Of a stretch of 64,000 nucleotides of DNA, positions 1 to 9,630 are shown one piece after another. Position 1 is the stretch's first letter. Each line of letters starts with the position of its first letter. The notes under the pieces are model-generated. The model was not told the DNA's origin. It saw only the letters and a list, made by a program, of their open reading frames with translations, and made no database searches. The translations under genes and the position numbers were made by a program. The stretch is from Branchiostoma lanceolatum (Eukaryota > Chordata > Leptocardii > Amphioxiformes > Branchiostomatidae): positions 8,916,001-8,980,000 of the forward strand of contig NC_089739.1 in assembly GCF_035083965.1 (NCBI RefSeq), read 5' to 3'.

Positions 1-183
1 GAGAAACTCTACGCTTGTGGTGCATGTAGATACAAAACAGCTATAAAACCCTACCTAACCCGACACATGAAGAAACACAGCGGTGAAAAACCTTACAAAT
101 GTGACCAGTGTGACTATTCTGCTGCACAGAAAGGTAATCTGAAGAAACATGTCATGACCAAACACACTGGGGAGGAACCCTAA
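1..183 (+). CDS. C2H2 zinc-finger protein, 3' end (partial at window edge)
   Basis: Frame 1 is open from the first base to a TAA at 181-183. It encodes one complete finger (C..C at YACGAC, ending H..H at TRHMKKH) and a second (YKCDQCDYSAAQKGNLKKHVMTKH) joined by the TGEKP-type linker SGEKP. It ends abruptly at TGEEP, where another finger would be expected to start. Fingers of this type bind DNA in the nucleus; the target is unknown. The two finger types alternate exactly as in the intact gene at 2408-3220, so the two are paralogues. The stop is created by a one-base frameshift in the next finger (see 184-393), so the protein is probably C-terminally truncated relative to its ancestor. The 5' part lies outside the window. 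Confidence 0.85.
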   Translation, partial: EKLYACGACRYKTAIKPYLTRHMKKHSGEKPYKCDQCDYSAAQKGNLKKHVMTKHTGEEP

Positions 184-393
184 GGTGTGGGAAGTGTCTA
201 GATCTATAGATATGTGCACAATGGCTGATAAAATTGTCATTTGTGAGGTAAGGTATTTATGTGAAAAATACATTGGACAAAATGTGATCATTGCAACTAT
301 TGTGCTGCATATGAAAGGCGACATAAACCGAAACGTATAGCTAAATGCACTGGGGTGAAACTGGAACATATTGTTTGTCTCACCTTGTTTTAA
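184..393 (+). pseudogene. Decayed zinc fingers downstream of the premature stop
   Basis: Right after the TAA, shifting one base recovers CGKC (about 187-198), the start of a normal finger, which then runs into stops. At 274-393 another frame reads WTKCDHCNYCAAYERR, then KCTGVKLEH. This matches the KCDQCNYSAA...HTGEKP pattern of the intact fingers but has lost its histidines. These are remnants of at least two more fingers, now effectively 3' UTR. Confidence 0.75.
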
Positions 394-2280
394 ACTCATT
401 GTAAATAAAAATTACTTCAAATCATCTGTTCACCCCCTGGTCTTTTTTTTAACAAAGCTTTATTCTCTGTTATGTTGCTTAGAAGTTAGATAGACTAACC
501 TGTGTTTGTATATCGGTTTCTTGTCATTGCTATGTTCCAGGTATTACATACTTGATTTTGTTGATGTAAAGCCACTAGATGGGTTGAGGTCTGTACTTCT
601 GATATTCTTTAACATTGAGTTCATGAATGGAAAAATACATACACATATATATGAACACATGCACTCACATCATATGTGAAGGTGCACTTCTTGAAATATT
701 CTCTTTCAAAGTCTTAAACAAAATCGTCCGGTGCAATTCCGTAAAAGAGCTGCTAGGAGGCCCAAACCTATAATGTAAATGCATTTAAGTTTCCATAGTT
801 TTTATTTCGCACTAAGGGGAAAATTGAGTGTTCGTGGTGGTTTTAATTTTGCAGCATTGCTATTGCCATATACTGCTATGGTATTGGACAAAAACATAAA
901 TTTTACACGTTATTTCCGTATACAATATAACTTAGCAATTCAACCAGTCCTCTGAGTCTTCTCAAGTTGAATACACAGGTTTATCTTTTTATTTATTAAT
1001 CTTTACAAATATTGTTCAAATGAGGGAAATATTCCTTTCCATCAAAAATTCAAACTGCAATTATTTCGTCATCCATCGGAGTCTAAACATTGCATAGCTT
1101 CCTGAAAGAGTTCTGCGGTGAAATGTAGTGATAACATGGCAAAGTAGGTAATCAGGTTTGTCAACTTTGACCTTTAACCCGCACACTACCGCTTGTCTAC
1201 CACCACCACTTCGCTTGGTGTTGGGAGAACGTCACATCAAATCTGAGATTTCAGACTCTTTAAAAAGCATTGTATGAATTAAGGTGCATCTTAAACCAGC
1301 AGGTAAGCCTTGCAATCATCACTAACACCCACTAGTTTCTGTTTTTGCTGCAGTATTGCTTAAAATGATCTTTATTTGGAGAAACGTGACATATGCATCA
1401 GATGGGGAGGGGGGCAAAACGAGTGGGTGAAATATGGCGAAAATGACAACTGAAAGTAAATCTTTAAATGGTTACTTGTTTAAATCAACATTAAACAGCA
1501 GAAGTACATATAGTACATACTAAAATATGCACTTCTGAATTACGTTGATCTTACACAACATATCATTACACACAATATACCACAACAACACTATGACAGT
1601 CTGCAATAATTTTGTCTGTTGTACAGACGGATGGTATAGTGGAGAAAGGAGTTGTACAGTCTGTTGGTCCTGGCTAAGGGGACACTGATTCCACCAGAGT
1701 TCCTTAAAGACCTTCCAGTGACCTCTGACCGTACATCTGGTACCAGATCATGCAAAGTAGCTATTAAATTACTCAGTCATAGATGTGAAGTAAAAAAAGA
1801 AACTTTTTATAGTTCTAAAAGTGTTTTTTTGCAACTGGAGGTGTTACCATAGAATATTTTTGTAAGAAAAGGCAAGACACTCTGTTAATCAACTAATAGA
1901 CAACATTTCTCACGCATGGTCTTATCGATATTCCAACCTAACAAAATATCTTAAGCCAGCTCACAGTCACGACTAAAAGTACCAGTTTATCTCTGCAAGC
2001 ACCAAGCGTTTCAGTTTTTCTTTCACGATGGGGGAGTAGAACTCACTGCCGCGGCATAAAATTGTACAAGCCCCGACAGTAGAGCCCGGCTGCAAGGCCA
2101 GACTTACTGCCACTGTGTCATAACCCGTCGTCGCCTAACTCCCCCCCCCCCAAAGTTACACCCCCCCCCTTATGAGTTGTTAGAAGAAGAAGAAGTTGCA
2201 ATGAATCAAGTAAAATAATAAGTGACTTCTCTAGTACCTGATATTAGACTTATTATCATACCTGGTGAACTCCAAATTTC
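394..2280. other. Intergenic stretch with repeat fragments
   Basis: No convincing coding exon was seen. It holds a short fragment (about 690-775) of the dispersed repeat that is longer at 4303-4580, and poly-C runs at about 2141-2170. A 5' untranslated exon of the zinc-finger gene at 2408 could lie here but cannot be placed. Confidence 0.4.
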
Positions 2281-2395
2281 TGGCTCAGTCACTGATGAAA
2301 GACAGCAGATGCAATTTGTATACATCTGACCATTTACAAATCTATCCAGTTGCTTGAGTAACTGTTCTCGTGCTACTTCCCTATTCCATTGTAGG
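2281..2395 (+). repeat. Dispersed repeat copy (R1) abutting the zinc-finger exon
   Basis: The segment carries the blocks CAGTCACTGATGAAAGA and ATCCAGTTGCTTGAGTAACT. These recur at 39849-39985, 46490-46615 and 59985-60190, and in fragments near 11795-11875 and 13460-13520. It ends at the pyrimidine-rich AG (2394-2395) that looks like the acceptor of the zinc-finger coding exon. Confidence 0.65.
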
Positions 2396-2407
2396 ATATT
2401 ACTAGAA

Positions 2408-3220
2408 ATGGACCAGCCAGCTTGTGGGCCACCCATTGATTGGATTGAGAACCAACCTACTGGCCATCCTGAGAACGAGACAAGATGCGCAGACGAACAA
2501 ACAGCAGACACAGGAAGGCAACAGGATGAAGGTGTTCTTTGGACAGAAGCGTCAACAAAGTCTGACGAAATATCCTCCTCACTTCTACATACACAGGACT
2601 GTAAGGATAGGAGGAACATGGTTGTGGGCAAATTTGCATGTGAGGAGTGTGGATACCGGGCACCTTATAAGTCACACCTCTCACGGCACATGAGAAAACA
2701 TACAGGCGAGAAACCCTTCAAATGTGACCAGTGCAACTATTCTGCTGCACAGAAAGGTGACTTAGACCAACACGTTATGATAAAACACACCGGTGAGAGG
2801 CCTCACATGTGTGGGGAGTGCGGATACAGGACTGCAATCAAGTCTGCCCTATCTGTGCACATGAGAAAACATACAGGTGAGAAACCCTACAAGTGTGACC
2901 AGTGTGACTATTCTGCTGCACGGAAAGGTGATGTCCTTCAACATGTCATGATCAACCACACTGGCGAGAAACCCTACATATGTGTGGAGTGCGGCTATAT
3001 GACTGCTGTTAGGGCCAACCTGACTTCACACAAGAGAACTCATTCCAACGTAAAACCATACAAATGTGACAAGTGTGACTTTTCCTCAACACGAAAATAC
3101 ACCCTGAAACAGCACATGAATAAACACACCGGTGAAAAGCCCTACATATGTGCAGAATGCTGGTATAGGACAGATACTAGTGCTAACTTGTACCGACATA
3201 TGAAAAAACATAACGGGTAA
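2408..3220 (+). CDS. Seven-finger C2H2 zinc-finger protein
   Basis: Single large coding exon, 270 aa from the ATG at 2408 (MDQPACGPP) to TAA at 3218. The reading frame stays open upstream to about 2354, but that part is repeat sequence and a likely 3' splice site (TTCCATTGTAG) ends at 2395, so 2408 is the preferred start. The first ~75 residues are acidic and unstructured. Seven fingers follow with TGEKP-type linkers, alternating a CGYR type (C-X2-C, H-X3-H) with a CDQCNYSAA type (H-X4-H or H-X3-H). The fifth-to-sixth linker is the variant SNVKP, and the last finger has W in ECWYRTDTS. Probably a nuclear DNA-binding regulator of unknown target. It is a paralogue of the gene at 1-183. No KRAB, BTB or SCAN domain is visible. 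Confidence 0.85.
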   Translation: MDQPACGPPIDWIENQPTGHPENETRCADEQTADTGRQQDEGVLWTEASTKSDEISSSLLHTQDCKDRRNMVVGKFACEECGYRAPYKSHLSRHMRKHTGEKPFKCDQCNYSAAQKGDLDQHVMIKHTGERPHMCGECGYRTAIKSALSVHMRKHTGEKPYKCDQCDYSAARKGDVLQHVMINHTGEKPYICVECGYMTAVRANLTSHKRTHSNVKPYKCDKCDFSSTRKYTLKQHMNKHTGEKPYICAECWYRTDTSANLYRHMKKHNG

Positions 3221-3570
3221 GAAAGTTTAGTTGAATGAGGAATTCTGGTAAACGTCCATTAAAAGGTCTGACCAGTCAATACATATGAAAGGCTTTTTTT
3301 AAAGCTGGTGCCACAGCAAAAGGAGTGAGCAAGTGTTTGTATCTGAGGGGGCAAGGAAAGATTATAGTATGGGTGACTCCTGTTATGTAAATGATGATTT
3401 GTGAACCTTTTCAGCCTTATACTTTATGCTGGTGGGCCAATGTTAGTGGGTACAGGGTGGTCATCTCTTAGGGAGTAATTTAAGAAAATACTGTAAAGGT
3501 AGCCATTGAGAAATAAGTTTAGATAATAAGTTTAATATTTACAGACTGAATGTCAAACAGTGTGAACTTT

Positions 3571-3741
3571 ATCAACATACGTTGAAAGGTAGATATATAT
3601 TTATATCAAGACGTTGTCAACATACGTTGAAAGGTAGATATATATTTATATCGAGACGTTGTCAACATTCGTTGAAAGGTAGATATATATTTATATCGGG
3701 ACGTTGTCAACATACGTTGAAAGGTAGATATATATTTATAT
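3571..3741. repeat. 45-bp tandem repeat, four copies
   Basis: Four near-identical units, each starting (G/A)TCAACATACGTTGAAAGG and containing an AT-rich core (AGATATATATTTATAT). They lie 350 bp downstream of the zinc-finger stop. Confidence 0.9.
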
Positions 3742-3922
3742 TTTAGACAATAGATTCCCTTTACTAAAAATTAACATTTCAGCAACATGCAATCTGTTGG
3801 TAATTGACGGAAACATATTGCAAACAAAACCCACCACATAGGATTTGATTTTAGATGACGAATAAATTATGTATGTTTTACCCTGCTGGCTGAGTGGCGT
3901 GTATAATTGGCACTGGAACACT

Positions 3923-4080
3923 AGCCTCCGATGCAGACTCCTCCCAGCTGTTTTCTTTGTCAAGTTATTGTTTTTATACTATTACATTTTTTTCTTATTG
4001 CTGGCCGGGAAATGTACATGTAATAGTAAAACTGGAACTTAGAAAATGAAAACAGCCGGAAGGAGTCTGCAACGGAGGCT
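3923..4080. repeat. Fold-back repeat with 33-bp arms
   Basis: The arms at 3923-3955 and 4048-4080 are reverse complements with about three mismatches (AGCCTCCGATGCAGACTCC against its complement). An inner pair (TACTATTACAT / ATGTAATAGTA) lengthens the stem. It looks like a non-autonomous fold-back element. Confidence 0.75.
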
Positions 4081-4302
4081 ACTGGAACACAGCGAAGGTT
4101 GGAAAGGTTTGTTTAAGCCTGTACCCGTCTGTTAACAGAAGAACACAAGCTGTCACATGGTAGAGAGTCCTATCAAGCAATGCAGTGGATTTATAAACTT
4201 TCCTCATTAATTATGCAAATTAGATTGGTTTGCATAGTTAGTTTATGATTATGTAGATCATCACTTATGCTATCTACACGCCAATGATGATCCGTCAACA
4301 CT

Positions 4303-4580
4303 TTGAGTTATTCTCTTTCAAATTCTGAAACAAAATCGGCCCCTGCAGTCAAAAAAGGCCATAGGGGGCCAAAACCTACACGACTTAATCTCCCTCTAAA
4401 GAGCTATGTACCACCCAAAAATGATGACCATGGCATGTTCAGAACTCAAGAGTTCAGGAGCGGAAATTCTACTGCAGTACCATAGAATATTGCAAGGGGG
4501 TCCAAATACAATCATTTCGAGGTCTCACGAAGAACTGCCTACCAAATATGTAGACAATGCGTCCAGGCATTCTTGAGTTA
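4303..4580 (+). repeat. Dispersed repeat (R2)
   Basis: About 280 bp with the blocks TTCAAATTCTGAAACAAAAT, AAGGCCATAGGGGGCCAAA and ATCATTTCGAGGTCTCACG. A 5' fragment occurs at about 690-775 and a 3' part at 36062-36380, where it ends in a CA-rich tail. The short open frame within it (4303-4485) is not treated as a gene. Confidence 0.65.
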
Positions 4581-4844
4581 TCAACCTGTGGACTGAAATC
4601 CCTGTTGACACATTCCTGTACAATTCCTAGAATTTTTGCAGACTGCACGCAATACTATACCATTAGGCACGCACCTGAGGCGTCGCCAAAATAGACTTCT
4701 CGCCCAAGGTAAATAGCAATCTTTGAGAAACTGTAATTGCACCAGGCCAGACCTATCAGGTATCGGGGACTGATATGAAGAGATGATCACAATACCTGAT
4801 GAATTGACTCATGGCGACGTCACTCCAAGCCCACGCGTACGTTC

Positions 4845-6130
4845 CAATCTGATCAGATGCTCACTGACAGTTGATTATATTAGTCTACCTTGTTAAGATG
4901 GACTCAGCAAACAGCACCGAACAACAACAAAAACTGTGCGTGCACAGAAACGTGTTGTTGATGATGATAATGATGATATTATTTAGTCTATAGTAGACTT
5001 TTGTTCTGACTTGAATCATAGGTTGACACTGAATACGACGGGAATCTGTTGACTTGTGGCAACCGGATTGTCCTGATATTCGTTGGCATGATTTTTTTTC
5101 TTGCTTGACTGTAAGTGTTATGCCTTTTACGGTGGAGACACCTCATACATCTAGACTTCATTATTTATCCCTTTTATTTAGTACTGAATTTATACTAGCA
5201 TTAAATCCGGGATAAACAAAATTATCGGGATAGTGGTACTGTGATGGTTTTATCCCATATTTTCGCCAGAAAGACACTCAGATTTAGGTCCCCTGATATT
5301 GGAGCATACAAGCATAAGAGAATCATAGGGAGGCCTTTTATTCAGCTAGGTAATCATCGTTTAAACCTGGCTTCAAATGTCAGTAAAAATCTCTGATTTT
5401 TCGTCGACAAGAAACAAAACGAAAATTCTTTTTATTTTGAAGATTTTTTAATCGCTGATTTCAACTATAGTAATGTCGACAAATATGTAAAAAGAACGAC
5501 ATTCTTTTTTCTTACATTTTCGCACTTGATTAATTACCCATGATACAAAATCAAGAGCATTTTTAAAAAATCTCCCAAACAAAAATGTCGGGGGAAACCG
5601 TTACGTCAATAAAGTCGTCAATGAGATAAGGTGTATACTTCTTGAAGCTATGTTTAAATAATGTTTGAACGCATGTCACGCCGCACGGATAGTAGTGGCT
5701 TCGTTACATGTTGAATGTCCACAACAAAGTGCCAGAATAAAGTTGTTATGTCTAGAAAACAGTAAATATTTCTGAAAATGTAGTTCTTTTACCTGATACG
5801 GAAAAAAAGGGCCCGAAAGCGATGGTCTAAATAGAAACTTGCAATGACCGCAGATGACCCCAAATGCAACCTGCGTTCGGTTTGCTCAGTCCAATCTCGT
5901 CAGGTGATTATTGTCAGCTGATTGTATTAGTCTACAGACAGTCTACTGGGCTCAAATCACGGGAGAACACAACAAGAAACGGTTGGCTTGTGGTGCTTGT
6001 GCAGACCAGTTTGTTCTGACATCCGTAGGTATGTTGTTTTCTTGTTGACGTACGTCTTATACGTCTGATTCCCATGAGATCCCCCTGATATTGGAACATA
6101 CAAGCATTAGAGAAGCATATCAATGCTATA
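4845..6130. other. Tandemly duplicated segment, possible alternative 5' exons
   Basis: Two related stretches, about 4845-5340 and 5880-6120. They share CCAATCT...GATT(A/G)TATTAGTCTAC, a following TTGRCTTGTGG block, and CCCTGATATTGGARCATACAAGCAT. The second copy has a good donor (CCGTAG|GTATGTTG, near 6027). This suggests duplicated promoter/first-exon units for the LRR gene downstream, but no transcript evidence is available. Confidence 0.4.
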
Positions 6131-6344
6131 TATGCTGAGGTATTCAGGAGTATCACGTGGCATACCTATACATGTATTTCTGCTTGTCAGAGGATATCTT
6201 TGGTATGGTTTCAATGTTTGCATTGTAACTTCCTTTAGGAAATTATGCATATGTTTTTCCTTAGTACTTTCTGTCCTAATCGTCGTTCAGTTCAAACCTT
6301 TTTATCTTTTTACGAACTTTCTTTAAGAGCGCACAATCAATCAC

Positions 6345-6510
6345 ATAAGCCCACTCGTAGTTTCGAGTACGCGTGTGCAGAGTCTAAGGTAAGACATAAA
6401 CAAAACCAGTCGGTGCGTTTTCATGATCCAAATTTAGATAACTGTTAACAAGCCAGGGGCCTTCACCCTGGACAATGGACTTGCGTACTCGAATCTACGA
6501 GTGGGCTTAT
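6345..6510. mobile_element. Small terminal-inverted-repeat element (MITE-like)
   Basis: 28-bp arms at 6345-6372 and 6483-6510 (ATAAGCCCACTCGTAG...), reverse complements with one mismatch, enclose about 110 bp with no coding potential. Near-identity of the arms suggests a recent insertion. Confidence 0.75.
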
Positions 6511-7221
6511 ATCGCCACGTATAAAGGAATTCGAATCGGAATTGTGACGCCCTCTCTCTCTCTCTCCGTCGCTTTTCTTTAAATCTATAACACCAGAAGA
6601 TAGAATGGTCTGAGCCCATTCTCGGCAGCGACGTTGAATATTCGGTAAGTGTAGCCTCTTTACATGGTATCTTATTGCAACCATATGTCTGGGAGGATTG
6701 GTCATTGGCTCAATTTTGCTCAAGGTGCTGAATATAAAGCTAGTGAATGAAAAGTACTATTTCAGTTGAAGAAAATACATGTATTTTAACCTCCTTGCAT
6801 GTATTTTGTATGTTCACAACCGACCGTCTTCTGCTATGCATTGTCCGAGTGCTCATGAGAAAACTGGCAACCCATGAAATACTGTTGTTGTTGAAATGTT
6901 GTTCAAATTGAAATGATATTCCAAGTAAGATTTTAATGATCACAAGAACGTCAACTCCTAGGTCTGTCTGACACTGCCCTTTCAATGTTTAGAAATGGCA
7001 TTATTGGCAAATCATTTGTTCTTTGAACTGTGTTACCACAGGTACTTATACTGACTTTTAGGTCGGTACCAAAGTGCTCACCAACCGTGCAGTAAGACGT
7101 GTTGAAACAACCCTTCCTCCGACATTGAGCTCGAGCATTTGATTCCATCAACCTCACCGAACAAGCTATAGTTCGAACAGTCCTTTGTAGTCTCAGTAAC
7201 TAGGTGCACAGCCTTAGACTG

Positions 7222-8532
7222 ATGATGAAGTACAAGTATTTTGTGTTCTTCATTCTTACGCAACTGATATCATGTATGGTATTAGGTGATTCGTTTCCGA
7301 CCAGATGTTATGTTAGGGATGGTTTAGACACAGCTATTAACTGCCCACATTCCAATATAACAAGCCTACCAACTAGTCCACCACATCTCGTGTATGAGGT
7401 ATTCCTCCAGCACAATCGTATCCAAACCGTCCACGACTTATCTGGCGTTTCGTTTAGCCGTTCGCTGAACCTTAGCCACGACGTTATCACATCATTTCCG
7501 TGGGAATCTTTGAATTATATGAAACACCTCCACAAGCTCGATTTATCTCATAATCGGCTAACCTCTATCAGGCTTGACTTGGCTAGAAAAGGCACAACGT
7601 TTCTATATTGGGTTAACGTAGCCTACAACCAGTTGGTTACCTTTTCTGAAGCAAACTTGGACAATCGTGCTCTAGATTCTAGAAAATATATCTACAGGCC
7701 TGCAAGAAAAGGGTACAGATTCGTCTATGGTAACCCGATTCTTTGCGACTGTCGTATGTCATGGTGGACAGAAATTGCTCTTACGTTTCACCAATGTTGG
7801 CCACACACATGTACATCAGTTGTCGAAGAGGGTCTGCTTTTTAACGACTTTGTTGTCAATGGCTTGCCAAAATGTAGCAGTCCCGAAATTCTACATAATA
7901 TGCCATTACATGAGGCAAACCTAACAACCTGTCCAACTACAGGAGAAAAAGGGACTGAAACACAACTTCCCATCTTAGAAAATACCACCGACTACTTCCC
8001 TATTTCTGAAACAATTCTACCACCCGAAAGAAACCAGTCCAAAGACATCCGGCATGGTCTACCTAAAGTTACACATCCTTCTACTAAGAACGAGATCGGT
8101 AGCATTCCCAACAAAGTAGCTATTGAAGCTAGAGACGCTATCTTAATAACCTGTGTAGGTGTTTTCAGTTTACTTTTAGTGGTGGCTTTCTCTGTAGCCA
8201 CAAAACATGTCATCCAAAAGAAATTGATTGATGAACATCCGGACGGACCCAACCAATATGAAGAACATGGGGAAATTGCAGAAAGATCGTACGTAAGTCC
8301 CGGACCACCCAACGTCCTTATGAACCCAGTTTACGAAAGGCATGGTGATTATGCTACGGTGTTGCCAATGGGACAATCCCCTATTCTTCAAACTCCAAGT
8401 ACAGATGAATTGCCCCGTAGAGTGTCCAACAATCGGCAGCGCACCTTGGAAAACGTCTTGTACGGAAGAAACCAAGCTGACTGTCAGTTTGATAGTGATT
8501 CCCTGTACTTCTCCAGACGTCTTACATTGTAG
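7222..8532 (+). CDS. Leucine-rich-repeat type I transmembrane protein
   Basis: Single coding exon, 436 aa from ATG 7222 (a second ATG follows at 7225) to TAG 8530. The frame is open upstream only through a GTG codon. A plausible acceptor (GTGCACAG) lies just before the start. Order: signal peptide ~1-22; LRR N-cap with RCYVRDG...INCP; about three LRRs (VYEVFLQHNRI, LHKLDLSHNRL, LYWVNVAYNQL); LRR C-cap (GNPILCDCRMSWW with later cysteines); an S/T/N-rich stalk with N-glycosylation sequons; a membrane span at ~307-330 (ILITCVGVFSLLLVV); and a ~105-aa cytoplasmic tail. The tail has tyrosine motifs: NPVY at 368-371, GDYATV around Y377 and NVLYGRN. These resemble adaptor-docking (PTB/SH2) sites, so a receptor-like role at the plasma membrane is inferred. 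Ligand unknown. Confidence 0.85.
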   Translation: MMKYKYFVFFILTQLISCMVLGDSFPTRCYVRDGLDTAINCPHSNITSLPTSPPHLVYEVFLQHNRIQTVHDLSGVSFSRSLNLSHDVITSFPWESLNYMKHLHKLDLSHNRLTSIRLDLARKGTTFLYWVNVAYNQLVTFSEANLDNRALDSRKYIYRPARKGYRFVYGNPILCDCRMSWWTEIALTFHQCWPHTCTSVVEEGLLFNDFVVNGLPKCSSPEILHNMPLHEANLTTCPTTGEKGTETQLPILENTTDYFPISETILPPERNQSKDIRHGLPKVTHPSTKNEIGSIPNKVAIEARDAILITCVGVFSLLLVVAFSVATKHVIQKKLIDEHPDGPNQYEEHGEIAERSYVSPGPPNVLMNPVYERHGDYATVLPMGQSPILQTPSTDELPRRVSNNRQRTLENVLYGRNQADCQFDSDSLYFSRRLTL

Positions 8533-8704
8533 GAGATCAGGAAATGTGCGATATTAAACAAATCCCGTGCTTTTGTTCGTGCATTTTCGAAACAGCACTC
8601 AGGTGTTAAAGCACAAAGTCAGTTCTATTTAGAGATCACCCTAAAATTGTTGGATACAATCACACTTACCAGTTCGACCACGGTACCATCCATATCATTT
8701 GTGA

Positions 8705-9630
8705 GTATAAGACTTTTAGAATTGTAAATGTTAGCGGTTTATGGGAGAAGGTTGAGGTTTAAGTTGCGAAGGTTTCGGGCTGAGAAGTAGAAAAGGTAAT
8801 GAATAACCAGGACCAAATCTAATAATAGCACTGATATTTCAACACAATACACTATGTACATAGTACTTATCATAAACTTTATTATTAAAACATAGCGTGT
8901 ATAAGACTTTTTAGAAATTGTAAATGTTAGAGGTTGAGAAGTAGAAAAGGTGTTAAAATATAAGCCAGGACCAAATCAAATGATAGCAGTGATGTTTCAA
9001 CACAATACACTATGTACGTAATACTCATTATAAACTTTGGTATTTAAACATAGCGTTGTTAGAGGTTGACAAGTAGAGCAGGTCTAATGATAGCAGTGAT
9101 GTTTCAACGCAATACACTATGTACAGACTGAATATTATTTATTATCACTTTTATTATTCAGATATAGCATGTACATATGTATGATGGTGCAGAATTCAGA
9201 ATTTATGTTGTGGTATCGATATATGTAGTAAGATGGTATAGTAAATTATACGAGGAAACTGAAGACTTTTAAAAATTGTAAATGTTAGTGGATAAAAGTA
9301 GAAAAGTTAAATCGAAGCTTAAGCCAGGACCTAATGTTGTAGCAGTAATATTTGAACACAACACACAATGTATAGCCTGAATATTACAAAATAGCATGTA
9401 CGGTGGTGCAGAGTTTGTGTTGTGATATCATTAAATGTAGCAAGGTAAAGTAAACATATACATGTACAAGGAAACTTGACTTTGAAATTTAATTCAAGAC
9501 TTGTTAGAAATTGTAAATGTTAGTGGGTAAAATGTAGAAAAGACGTTAAAAAAGCTTAAGCCAAGAACAGATGTTGTAGCAGTAATTTTTCAGCCTGAAT
9601 ATTGTAATATGGCATGTATGGTGGGGGAGT
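8705..9630. repeat. Five diverged copies of a tandem repeat, 3' of the LRR gene
   Basis: Copies begin near 8709, 8903, 9055, 9261 and 9499. They share the core AAATTGTAAATGTTAG, then AAGTAGAAAAG, TAAGCCAGGACC and CAACACAATACACTATGTAC. Copy spacing is irregular (about 150-240 bp). This probably lies in the LRR gene's 3' UTR or just beyond it. Confidence 0.8.

Noticed and set aside
2206-2693. 141-aa minus and 89-aa plus frames at the zinc-finger exon
   Set aside because: Shadows of the real zinc-finger frame and of repeat R1.
7204-7221. Upstream GTG as start of the LRR protein
   Set aside because: Nuclear genes rarely start at GTG. ATG 7222 is followed directly by a good signal peptide.
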